Shown here piece by piece: positions 7,042-13,136 of a DNA stretch of 19,281 nucleotides. Within the stretch, counting starts at the first letter, position 1. The number at the start of each line of letters is the position of its first letter. The notes below the pieces were generated by a model, which was given only the letters and a program-made list of their open reading frames with translations, was not told where the DNA came from and did not search any database. The position numbers and the translations under genes were made by a program. The stretch is from CAYUKK01 sp964445305 (GTDB lineage: Bacteria; Acidobacteriota; Aminicenantia; Aminicenantales; UBA8522): the NCBI GenBank assembly GCA_964445305.1, contig CAYUKK010000139.1:1-19281 (forward strand). Reading direction: 5' to 3'.

Positions 7042-7183
7042 TGCACCCGAGGGGTGGCGTGGTTCGGGGGCCCCCCGCCGACCCGAGCGTTTGATGCCAC
7101 CCGTGTTCTTGATTGATCATAAACAAAATAGACCGCTCAGGGGCGCCGGGGGTGAACCACGACAGGACCCGTCGGGTCCTTTT
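7042..7183 (+). ncRNA. Candidate structured small RNA (rod-like hairpin) or palindromic element
   Basis: Reading inward, the plus strand pairs as follows: 7045-7055 with 7167-7177 (one G-G mismatch); 7058-7066 with 7153-7161 (CGTGGTTC/GAACCACG plus a G-U pair); 7072-7080 with 7144-7152 (one C-C mismatch); 7082-7089 with 7134-7142 (one bulged A); 7090-7095 with 7116-7123 (two-base bulge). This gives about 40 base pairs in a 133-base rod with small internal loops and a 20-base terminal loop. TTTT follows at 7180-7183 on the plus strand only, like the 3' end of a small RNA. A weak promoter could be TTGCTT (7006-7011) and CACAAT (7030-7035). The rod shape and size recall 6S-type RNAs, but I recognise no family signature, and the SRP RNA signature GGAAGGAAGCAG is absent. 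An ERIC- or MITE-like palindromic repeat is the main alternative. Confidence 0.4.
7164..7183 (+). terminator. Short hairpin with T tract, possible intrinsic terminator
   Basis: AGGACCC (7164-7170) and GGGTCCT (7174-7180) form a perfect 7-bp stem with a 3-base loop, followed by TTT (TTTT counting the last stem base). It is oriented for plus-strand transcription, yet no plus-strand gene lies upstream, which supports a transcribed element in 7042-7163. The same bases form the outer end of the rod-like structure, so the two folds exclude one another. Confidence 0.4.
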
Positions 7184-7212
7184 ATCGGCAAATTTGGGAC
7201 ATGGGCTTTGGT

Positions 7213-7240
7213 TTGACAAAGAAGGGGCGGATGGTATAAT
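7213..7240 (+). promoter_or_regulatory. Near-ideal sigma-70-type promoter of the yceD-rpmF-plsX-fab-etf operon
   Basis: TTGACA (7213-7218) and TATAAT (7235-7240) both match the full consensus with 16 bases between, and TGG at 7232-7234 adds an extended -10 element. Transcription should start near 7247, about 19 bases before the yceD ATG. This is the strongest promoter in the window, fitting high expression of a ribosomal protein and acyl carrier protein. No operator palindrome of the FapR type was seen around it. Confidence 0.85.
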
Positions 7241-7265
7241 AGGATGACTTTCCAGAGGCAGGCCA

Positions 7266-7784
7266 ATGATCATCGATATCGATAAAATCCCTAAGGAGGG
7301 ACTTAACGTTTCGCGGGACTTCGATTTCCTCAACGTCGATCTGGTCGAGGAAAACGCTGTCTTCTTAGCCCCCACCCATACGGAAGCAGTCGTCCGCCGG
7401 GTGGGTGAGGAAATCTGGGTCAAAGGACGCTTGACGGCTCGCCTGAGCTTCATCTGTAGCCGTTGTCTCACGCCCTTCGAATATCCCATCGATGTCAGTT
7501 TTGACCTTGTCTATCTTCCCGAAGAGCTCGACCTCATGAAGGAGGAGCTCGAGGATGAGGACATGGGTCGAGTTTTCTACCACAATAACCAGCTTGATCT
7601 CCGCGAGGTCATCCTCGAGCAACTCAACCTCGCTTTTCCGCTCAAGCCTCTCTGCTCGGAGGACTGCGAGGGGATTTGTCCTGTCTGTGGACAGGTCCGG
7701 CACGGCGGAGACTGTGCCTGCCAGGTCAAGGAAAAAGACTCGCCCTTGAAAAATCTAAAAATTTTTTTGAGAGAAAAGAAATAG
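7266..7784 (+). CDS. yceD: YceD/DUF177 family protein (23S rRNA accumulation factor)
   Basis: The family is linked to large-subunit rRNA accumulation and is typically encoded directly before rpmF, as here. The 172-residue product has the two-part layout of the family: a beta-rich N-terminal half with WVKGRLTARLSFICSRCLTPFE (C64 and C67), an acidic middle, and a cysteine-rich C-terminal part (C130, C134, C138, C141, C150, C152; CEGICPVCGQ) that could bind zinc. The ATG at 7266 has AGAGG upstream and lies about 19 bases after the predicted transcription start. The stop TAG is immediately followed by the rpmF ATG, so the two are probably coupled. A run of seven T residues near the 3' end (7762-7768) is within coding sequence. 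Confidence 0.9.
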   Translation: MIIDIDKIPKEGLNVSRDFDFLNVDLVEENAVFLAPTHTEAVVRRVGEEIWVKGRLTARLSFICSRCLTPFEYPIDVSFDLVYLPEELDLMKEELEDEDMGRVFYHNNQLDLREVILEQLNLAFPLKPLCSEDCEGICPVCGQVRHGGDCACQVKEKDSPLKNLKIFLREKK

Positions 7785-7970
7785 ATGCCTAACCCAAAGC
7801 GAAGACATTCCCATTCCCGGAAGGGGAAGCGAAGGGCTCACGACGCTTTGACTCTGCCCTCTTTCTCGCTTTGTCCCAACTGCGGCACCCCCAAGCTTCC
7901 TCATCGAGCCTGCCCCGAGTGTGGGTACTACCGCGGTCGGCAAGTGATTGAAGAAACAGAAACTGAATAA
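7785..7970 (+). CDS. rpmF: 50S ribosomal protein L32 (zinc-binding form)
   Basis: A 61-residue basic protein starting MPNPKRRHSHSRKGKRRAHD, the standard L32 N-terminus. Two CxxC pairs (C30/C33 and C43/C46; LCPNCG and ACPECGYYRG) mark it as the zinc-ribbon form and not the cysteine-free paralogue that some bacteria induce under zinc limitation. It starts directly at the base after the yceD stop and ends 12 bases before plsX. The yceD-rpmF-plsX order is widely conserved in bacteria. The short acidic tail EETETE is slightly unusual but harmless for the call. Confidence 0.97.
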   Translation: MPNPKRRHSHSRKGKRRAHDALTLPSFSLCPNCGTPKLPHRACPECGYYRGRQVIEETETE

Positions 7971-7982
7971 AGGGGGAGGTCG

Positions 7983-8996
7983 ATGAGGATCGCCGTCGAC
8001 GCCATGGGGGGAGATTTTGGCCCGCGAGTCCCCGTAGCCGGTGCGCTTCAAGCCAGTCAGGACTTCGGGGTCGAGGTTCTTCTTGTCGGTGTCGAGGATG
8101 CAATCAAGAGGGAGCTCGAAAAGTTACCCCGGAGAGCGGCCCGGGTGACAATCATCGATGCGCCCGAGTTCGTGCGCATGGACGAAGGAATTTTCTCCCT
8201 TCGCCGGAAGAAGAAGTCCTCCATTCGTGTCGGTGCCGAGCTGGTCAAGGAAGGAATCGCTGACGGCTTTGTTTCCACCGGGAACACCGCGGCCGTCGTC
8301 TATATATCTCGCAAGGTTCTGGGCGCCCTGGAGGGAGTGGAAAAACCAGCCCTGGCCCTTCTTGTTCCTACCCTGAGCGGGCTCACCCTGCTCATCGACG
8401 TCGGCGCCAGCGTCGACTGTCGTCCCCACCATCTTGAGCAGTTCGCCATCATGGGCCGAATCTTCATGGAGTCGGTGCTCGGGCTGGAGAATCCGCGCAT
8501 CGGCCTGATGAGCATCGGCGAGGAGGAGTCAAAAGGCAACGACCTCACCCGAGAAGTCTATGACCGGCTGGAGAACTCTTCCCTCCGTTTCATCGGCAAC
8601 GTGGAAGGCAAGGATATCTACTCCGGAAAAGCGGATATCATCGTTTGCGATGGCTTTACCGGCAACGTCGCCCTCAAAGTGAGCGAGGGAGTTGTCGAAG
8701 CTCTTTTCCACATGGCGCGCCGTGAGATAACGAGGAACATCCTGGCCAAAATCGGCTTTTTCCTGATGAAGAGGAATCTGAAGCGTCTTTACCGAAAAGT
8801 CGATTATGCCGAATACGGCGGCGCCCTCCTCCTTGGCATCAACGGCGTCTGCATCGTCGGCCACGGTCGGTCCAATCCTTACGCGGTCCGGAACGCGATC
8901 AGGATGGCCAGAGACTTCGTCGCGCGTCGAGTCCAGGAAAAGATTCAGGCAGAGATGGCCAGGCTTAGAGGTGTTATCCATGGAGCCAAAGCCTAA
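7983..8996 (+). CDS. plsX: Phosphate acyltransferase PlsX
   Basis: Converts acyl-ACP plus phosphate to acyl phosphate, the acyl donor for PlsY in the first step of phospholipid synthesis; a peripheral membrane enzyme. The 337-residue length is normal. Family motifs include the start MRIAVDAMGGDFGP, the STGNTAAVV segment, LIDVGASVDCRPHHLEQFA, IGEEESKGN and DGFTGNVALKVSEG. The ATG at 7983 follows a GGGGGAGG ribosome-binding site. Its 3' end overlaps the fabG start by 17 bases in another frame, implying coupled translation. In many bacteria fabH and fabD come next; here the operon goes straight to fabG. Confidence 0.97.
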   Translation: MRIAVDAMGGDFGPRVPVAGALQASQDFGVEVLLVGVEDAIKRELEKLPRRAARVTIIDAPEFVRMDEGIFSLRRKKKSSIRVGAELVKEGIADGFVSTGNTAAVVYISRKVLGALEGVEKPALALLVPTLSGLTLLIDVGASVDCRPHHLEQFAIMGRIFMESVLGLENPRIGLMSIGEEESKGNDLTREVYDRLENSSLRFIGNVEGKDIYSGKADIIVCDGFTGNVALKVSEGVVEALFHMARREITRNILAKIGFFLMKRNLKRLYRKVDYAEYGGALLLGINGVCIVGHGRSNPYAVRNAIRMARDFVARRVQEKIQAEMARLRGVIHGAKA

Positions 8997-9738
8997 CCTG
9001 ACATTTTCCGGTCAAGTGGCCCTCGTCACGGGTGCTTCGCAGGGGATTGGGGAAACCATCGCCGTCGAGCTCGCCGCCGAGAATCTGGCTGTAGCCCTCG
9101 TCGATATTCAGGAGGAAAAACTCCGCGACGTGGCCAGCCGAATTGTCGCCGCCGGGGGAAAAGGCTTCGCTTACCCGGCCGATGTCTCCCGGTTTGATGA
9201 GGCGGCGGCCGTCGTTGAGAGCGTCATCCGGGAACAGGGTTCACTCGACTACCTTGTCAACAACGCTGGCATCACCAGGGATAACCTGCTCATGCGCATG
9301 CGGGAGGAAGAGTGGGATTCGGTCCTGGGAGTTAACCTCAAAGGGGTGTTCAATTTTTCGCGCGCGGCCATTCGCGCCATGGTCAGCCGGCGCTTTGGCC
9401 GGATCGTCAACATTTCCTCGGTCGTGGGAATGATGGGTAACCCCGGTCAGGTCAACTACGCCGCCTCGAAAGCTGGCGTTATCGGCTTCAGCAAATCCCT
9501 GGCCAGGGAGGTGGCGGCGCGGGGGATCACGGTCAACTGTGTCGCGCCCGGGTATATCGCTACCGCCATGACGGAAGTCCTGCCCGAAGAAGTCAAAAAG
9601 GCTTTCCTGGAGCTCATCCCGATGAAACGGATGGGGACGCCCGACGACGTGGCCCAGGCCGTCAAGTTTCTTCTTTCTGACCAGGCGGCCTACATCACCG
9701 GTCAGGTTATCCACGTCAACGGGGGCATGTATGGATAG
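8980..9738 (+). CDS. fabG: 3-oxoacyl-[acyl-carrier-protein] reductase FabG
   Basis: NADPH-dependent reduction of 3-oxoacyl-ACP in fatty-acid elongation. The 252-residue short-chain dehydrogenase shows the cofactor motif TGASQGIG (17-24), ADVS (67-70), NNAGIT (94-99), and the catalytic triad Ser147, Tyr160, Lys164 in the stretch from NISSVVG to NYAASKAG. PGYIATAMT and the C-terminal HVNGGMYG are typical of true FabG. I chose the ATG at 8980, with AGAGGTG just upstream; a longer open frame extends back inside plsX but has no homology to the family. The first 17 bases overlap plsX. Position between plsX and acpP supports a role in primary fatty-acid synthesis over a side pathway. Confidence 0.96.
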   Translation: MEPKPNLTFSGQVALVTGASQGIGETIAVELAAENLAVALVDIQEEKLRDVASRIVAAGGKGFAYPADVSRFDEAAAVVESVIREQGSLDYLVNNAGITRDNLLMRMREEEWDSVLGVNLKGVFNFSRAAIRAMVSRRFGRIVNISSVVGMMGNPGQVNYAASKAGVIGFSKSLAREVAARGITVNCVAPGYIATAMTEVLPEEVKKAFLELIPMKRMGTPDDVAQAVKFLLSDQAAYITGQVIHVNGGMYG

Positions 9739-9760
9739 AGGCTCACCCAAAAATAAATCG

Positions 9761-9766
9761 AGGAGG
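9761..9766 (+). promoter_or_regulatory. Strong ribosome-binding site that fixes the acpP start
   Basis: AGGAGG lies six bases before the ATG at 9773. This selects that ATG over one 42 bases upstream in the same frame, which overlaps the end of fabG and would add 14 residues foreign to the family. The strong site fits the high abundance usual for acyl carrier protein. Confidence 0.85.
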
Positions 9767-9772
9767 TTTATC

Positions 9773-10018
9773 ATGGACCGGGAAGAACTTTTGAAGAAGG
9801 TCAAGGCGATCGTGTCCGACAAGCTGAGCATTGGAGAAGACCAGGTGACGGAGCAGGCCTCGTTCATCGAGGACCTGGGCGCGGATTCGCTGGATACCGT
9901 GGAGCTGGTCATGGCCCTCGAGGATGAATTCGGGCTCGATATCCCTGACGAAGAAGCGGAGAAGCTGACCACCGTGGGCAAAGCCATCGATTATATCCTG
10001 GCCCGAACCTCTAAGTAA
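9773..10018 (+). CDS. acpP: Acyl carrier protein
   Basis: An 81-residue acidic protein that carries growing acyl chains on a phosphopantetheine arm. The attachment site is Ser39 in LGADSLDTVELVMALEDEF, and the helix-III region IPDEEAEKLTTVGKAIDYI is standard. The length is close to the usual 75-80. It lies 34 bases after fabG and 12 bases before fabF, the classic fabG-acpP-fabF order. It carries a strong ribosome-binding site, whereas fabF right after it has none visible, which would give the expected excess of carrier over synthase. Confidence 0.98.
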   Translation: MDREELLKKVKAIVSDKLSIGEDQVTEQASFIEDLGADSLDTVELVMALEDEFGLDIPDEEAEKLTTVGKAIDYILARTSK

Positions 10019-10030
10019 GCCCGCTCGTTC

Positions 10031-11311
10031 ATGGAAGTTTTCCGTTCTGGGAAGGGGAGAAATCCTGCCCGCCGGGTTGTCATCACGGGCATGGGGTTGG
10101 TCACCCCGCTCGGTGTCGGCAAGGAAAAGAACTGGCAGGCACTCCTTCGGGGAAAAAGCGGCATTTCTCTCATCACTCGCTTCGATGCCTCCCGCTTTCC
10201 GACCCGGATCGCCGGCGAAGTCCCCGACTTTAACCCGCTCGATTTCATCGACCGCAAAGAGCTGCGGAAAATGGACCTCTTCATCCAGTTCGCCGTGGCT
10301 GCGGCTCAGCTCGCAGTGGAAGATTCAGGAATCCATTTGGCTCTTCTCGAGGGCGAGAGGACGGGCGTCTACATCGGGTCGGGAATCGGCGGCATCTCGA
10401 CGATCGAGGAGAACCACCGCATTCTCCTCGAAAAGGGCGTGGACAGAATTTCGCCCTTTTTCCTGGTGGCGAGCATCATCAACGAAGCTGCGGGACAGAT
10501 TTCCATAAGGTACAGGAGCCGGGGTCCCAACTCGGCCACGGCCACCGCCTGCACAACGAGCACCCACGCCATCGGTGATTCATTCCGTTTGATCGCCAGA
10601 GGAGATGCCGATCGCATGCTGGCCGGCGGGGCGGAAGCGCCGCTTTCGCCGCTCGGCGTGGCCGGGTTCTGCGCTATGCGGGCGCTTTCCGAGAGAAACG
10701 AGGCGCCGGAGAAGGCTTCCCGTCCCTTTGACGCCGAGCGCGACGGGTTTGTCATGGCCGAGGGAGCGGGGGTCGTCCTTCTCGAGGAGCTGGGAGCGGC
10801 GTTGAAGCGAGGGGCCAGGATTTACGCCGAGGTGGTTGGGTATGGGATGAATGCCGATGCTTACCATGTCACCGCTCCATCGCTCGACGGGGAAGGGGCG
10901 CGGGGCGTGATGCAACGGGCTTTGGACGATGCGGGCATCAGACCCAAAGAAGTGGGCTACATTAACGCTCACGGCACCTCAACGCCTTACAATGATAAAA
11001 TCGAAACGCTGGCCATAAAAAGAGTTTTTGGCGAGCACGCCCGACGCATCGGCATCAGCTCCACAAAATCCATGACCGGGCATATGCTGGGGGCGGCTGG
11101 CGCCGTCGAGGCTGCGATCACGGCCCTTTGCCTGGCTAACCAGGTCATGACGCCGACGATCAACTACGAGCATCCCGACCCGGAGTGCGACCTCGACTAT
11201 GTTCCCAACCAGCCGCGACCGGCTGACCTCATGTATGCGCTTTCCAACTCTTTTGGCTTTGGCGGAACGAACGGTTGCCTGGTTTTCAAGCGCTACGAAG
11301 ATAGAGTTTAG
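10031..11311 (+). CDS. fabF: 3-oxoacyl-[acyl-carrier-protein] synthase II (KAS II)
   Basis: Condenses malonyl-ACP with acyl-ACP during fatty-acid elongation. The 426-residue protein has the Cys-His-His plus Lys set of KAS I/II enzymes: C174 in TATACTTSTHAIGD, H314 in NAHGTSTPYNDKIE, K346 and H351 in STKSMTGHMLGAAGAVE, and the glycine-rich end SNSFGFGGTNG. The family usually begins near RRVVITGMG; here 13 extra residues precede it because the only start codon in range is the ATG at 10031. No Shine-Dalgarno is visible before that ATG, so translation may depend on re-initiation after acpP 12 bases upstream. After the stop there is a seven-T run (11324-11330) without a proper stem, so I do not call a terminator. 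Confidence 0.96.
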   Translation: MEVFRSGKGRNPARRVVITGMGLVTPLGVGKEKNWQALLRGKSGISLITRFDASRFPTRIAGEVPDFNPLDFIDRKELRKMDLFIQFAVAAAQLAVEDSGIHLALLEGERTGVYIGSGIGGISTIEENHRILLEKGVDRISPFFLVASIINEAAGQISIRYRSRGPNSATATACTTSTHAIGDSFRLIARGDADRMLAGGAEAPLSPLGVAGFCAMRALSERNEAPEKASRPFDAERDGFVMAEGAGVVLLEELGAALKRGARIYAEVVGYGMNADAYHVTAPSLDGEGARGVMQRALDDAGIRPKEVGYINAHGTSTPYNDKIETLAIKRVFGEHARRIGISSTKSMTGHMLGAAGAVEAAITALCLANQVMTPTINYEHPDPECDLDYVPNQPRPADLMYALSNSFGFGGTNGCLVFKRYEDRV

Positions 11312-11341
11312 CCAGGGCAGGCGTTTTTTTATTTTCCGGTG

Positions 11342-11347
11342 AGGAGG
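11342..11347 (+). promoter_or_regulatory. Ribosome-binding site supporting the GTG start of etfB
   Basis: AGGAGG within a longer purine run (11341-11352) lies five bases before GTG at 11353. An in-frame ATG is not available nearby, and the MDILVFVKRVPD N-terminus produced by the GTG fits the family exactly. Confidence 0.8.
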
Positions 11348-11352
11348 GAGAA

Positions 11353-12135
11353 GTGGACATCCTCGTGTTTGTCAAGCGGGTGCCCGACACGGAATCGAAA
11401 ATCAGGGTCGACCCGGAGAAAAAGGGCATCATCGAAGAAGGGCTCAACTTCATCCTCAGCCCCTATGATGAATATGCGATGGAGGAAGCCCTGCGCATAC
11501 GGGAAGCCAGGGGCGGGAAGGTGACGGCCATCTCGGTGGGGAAGGAGGAGACGCTCGCTATCCTCCGCAAGTGCCTGGCTATGGGCGCCGACGAAGCGTT
11601 GCTCATTAAGGACCCACTCGACGAGACTTATGATGGACTGCGGACGGCTCGTCTTCTCGCCGCCTGCGTCCGCCAGAGGTTCCCCGGCGCGCGCCTTCTT
11701 CTTTTTGGCAAGCAGTCGGTGGGAGCGGATAACAGTCAGGTCCCGGCCATGGTGGCCGAGCTTCTCGGCCTTCCCCAGGTCAATGTCGTCGTCAAGCTTG
11801 AGCTCGAGGCGGACCGCGGCGTCGCCCTGCGGGAAATCGAGGGCGGGCTGGAGAAAGTGTCCTTTCCGCTTCCAGCCGTCGTTAGTGCGCAGAAAGGGCT
11901 CAACGAGCCTCGCTATGAAACGCTCAAGGGCATCATGGCCGCCAAGCGAAAGGGAATTCCTATTATTCCGATAGATAAACTCGAATTAAGGGCAGAGGAT
12001 CTCGCGCCGCAGGTCATCATCACCCGAATGGAGACGCCGCCCGCTCGCCAGGCCGGACGGGTGACGAGCGGACCGCCCGAGGAAACAGCGCGGCAGTTGG
12101 CGGAGTTCCTCCACAGCGAAGCCAAGGTGATTTGA
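11353..12135 (+). CDS. etfB: Electron transfer flavoprotein, beta subunit
   Basis: Forms a heterodimer with EtfA that moves electrons between acyl-CoA-type dehydrogenases and a membrane or soluble acceptor. The 260-residue product begins MDILVFVKRVPDTESKIRVD, has the SPYDEYAMEEALRIRE and FGKQSVGADNSQVPAMVAELLGL segments, and carries the beta-subunit signature region VSAQKGLNEPRYETLKGIMAAKRK. The QSVGADNSQ segment looks closer to conventional than to bifurcating Etf, but I cannot settle that by eye. It starts with GTG after AGGAGG. It sits 41 bases after fabF and 10 bases before etfA. Its placement behind fatty-acid synthesis genes is unusual and suggests a link to acyl-CoA metabolism; no dehydrogenase partner is in the window. 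Confidence 0.95.
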   Translation: MDILVFVKRVPDTESKIRVDPEKKGIIEEGLNFILSPYDEYAMEEALRIREARGGKVTAISVGKEETLAILRKCLAMGADEALLIKDPLDETYDGLRTARLLAACVRQRFPGARLLLFGKQSVGADNSQVPAMVAELLGLPQVNVVVKLELEADRGVALREIEGGLEKVSFPLPAVVSAQKGLNEPRYETLKGIMAAKRKGIPIIPIDKLELRAEDLAPQVIITRMETPPARQAGRVTSGPPEETARQLAEFLHSEAKVI

Positions 12136-12145
12136 GGAGGAAGCG

Positions 12146-13120
12146 ATGATCCTTGCTTATATCGAGACAAGGGACAATAAGGTCAAGAAAGCTTCGCTCG
12201 AAACACTCTCCGAGGCCAGACGAAGAGCAGCTGACATGAACGCCGAGGCCGCAGCCGTGCTCATGGGGGCTGGAGGGGAGAGTTTGGCCGGCGAGCTTTT
12301 TTCTCACGGCGCCACCCGGGTTTATCTTCTTGACCATCCAGCTCTGGCCAAATATTCAACTCAGGATTATGCGGCCGCCCTGGCCATTTTGACCCAGAAA
12401 GCGAACCCTCTGGCCGTCTTCTTCCCGGCTACTTCCATGGGCAAGGATTTGGCGCCCAGGTTGGCGGCGCGGCTCGGCGTGGCGGTAGCTTCGGATTGCA
12501 TAAGGGTTGAGGTCAGGGAGGGACAGCTTGAGTTCACGCGGCCAATTTTTGCGGGCAAAGCTATCCTCACGCTGAAGCTCAAATCCTCGCCTCAAGTGGC
12601 CACGCTCCGGCCTAACGTTTTTCCAGTCGAGAGGGTCGAGGCACACGGGGAGATAATCAGGGAAGCCGTTGACATCCCAGTCGGACAGGGTCGCGCCGAG
12701 GTCGTCGAAGTTGTGGCTGAAAGCGGTGGCGAGCTCGACGTCACGGAAGCGGATGTCGTCATCTCCGGTGGGAGGGGGATGAAAGGGCCGGAAAATTTCG
12801 CCCTCCTCCGCGAGCTTTCGGCTCTCATCCCGCGGTCGGCGGTCGGAGCCTCCCGCTCGGCCGTCGATTCTGGCTGGATCGGCCATCAGCACCAGGTTGG
12901 CCAGACAGGAAAGACCGTCTCCCCCAACCTCTACATGGCATTTGGTATTTCCGGTGCAATCCAGCACCTGGCCGGCATGTCCTCTTCCAAGGTGATTGTG
13001 GCGGTAAACAAGGACCCCGAGGCACCCATCTTCAAGGTGGCTGACTTCGGCGTTGTCGGCGACCTCTTCCAGGTCATCCCCGTGCTCAAGGAAGAAATTA
13101 AGAAGCTTCGGGCCGAGTAA
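12146..13120 (+). CDS. etfA: Electron transfer flavoprotein, alpha subunit
   Basis: FAD-binding partner of EtfB. The 324-residue protein has the variable N-terminal domain (PATSMGKDLAPRLAARLG at 94-111) and a conserved C-terminal FAD domain: SGGRGMKGPENF (207-218), GASRSAVDSGW (234-244), GQTGKTVSPNLY (252-263), FGISGAIQHLAGM (266-278), NKDPEAPIF (288-296) and DFGVVGDLFQVIP (300-312). GAGGAGG-type ribosome-binding sequence precedes the ATG at 12146. Together with Rnf at the left end of the window this points to ferredoxin- and NAD-linked flavin electron chemistry, though the two operons are about 10 kb apart and on opposite strands. The downstream carboxypeptidase-like gene follows after 16 bases. 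Confidence 0.96.
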   Translation: MILAYIETRDNKVKKASLETLSEARRRAADMNAEAAAVLMGAGGESLAGELFSHGATRVYLLDHPALAKYSTQDYAAALAILTQKANPLAVFFPATSMGKDLAPRLAARLGVAVASDCIRVEVREGQLEFTRPIFAGKAILTLKLKSSPQVATLRPNVFPVERVEAHGEIIREAVDIPVGQGRAEVVEVVAESGGELDVTEADVVISGGRGMKGPENFALLRELSALIPRSAVGASRSAVDSGWIGHQHQVGQTGKTVSPNLYMAFGISGAIQHLAGMSSSKVIVAVNKDPEAPIFKVADFGVVGDLFQVIPVLKEEIKKLRAE

Positions 13121-13136
13121 GTTCCGGAGAACTGAC

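Larger units (their letters stand above)
6875..7265. other. Gene-free stretch between divergent promoters
   Basis: No credible protein gene lies here. The two ends carry the promoters for the minus-strand 96-residue gene/polA unit (6889-6916) and for the plus-strand yceD operon (7213-7240). The 296 bases between these promoters are in neither predicted transcript. They hold a small hairpin (6995-7014), a large rod-like self-complementary structure (7045-7177) and a T tract on the plus strand (7180-7183). An open frame crossing this region on the minus strand runs antisense into yceD and has no codon or family support. Confidence 0.7.

Noticed and set aside
7042..7183. tRNA, tmRNA, RNase P or SRP RNA
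   Set aside because: The rod has no cloverleaf or T-loop, no tmRNA tag frame, no RNase P core segments and no GGAAGGAAGCAG signature of SRP RNA in its terminal loop.
6947..7489. A 180-residue minus-strand open frame spanning the intergenic region and the start of yceD
   Set aside because: It runs antisense through the consensus promoter and coding start of yceD, has no ribosome-binding site, and its residues follow the structured repeat and not a protein pattern.
7761..7784. Programmed slippage at the T7 run near the end of yceD
   Set aside because: The run lies a few codons before a normal stop, and the product already has its full family length in the normal frame, so there is no reason to invoke frameshifting.
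11312..11340. Intrinsic terminator between fabF and etfB
   Set aside because: There is a run of seven T residues at 11324-11330, but the preceding bases form at most a 3-bp stem, and etfB follows at once with its own ribosome-binding site.
13053..13136. Longer start of the carboxypeptidase-like gene inside etfA
   Set aside because: The extra residues are a shadow of the EtfA C-terminus, and using this start would bury the twin-arginine signal inside the protein.
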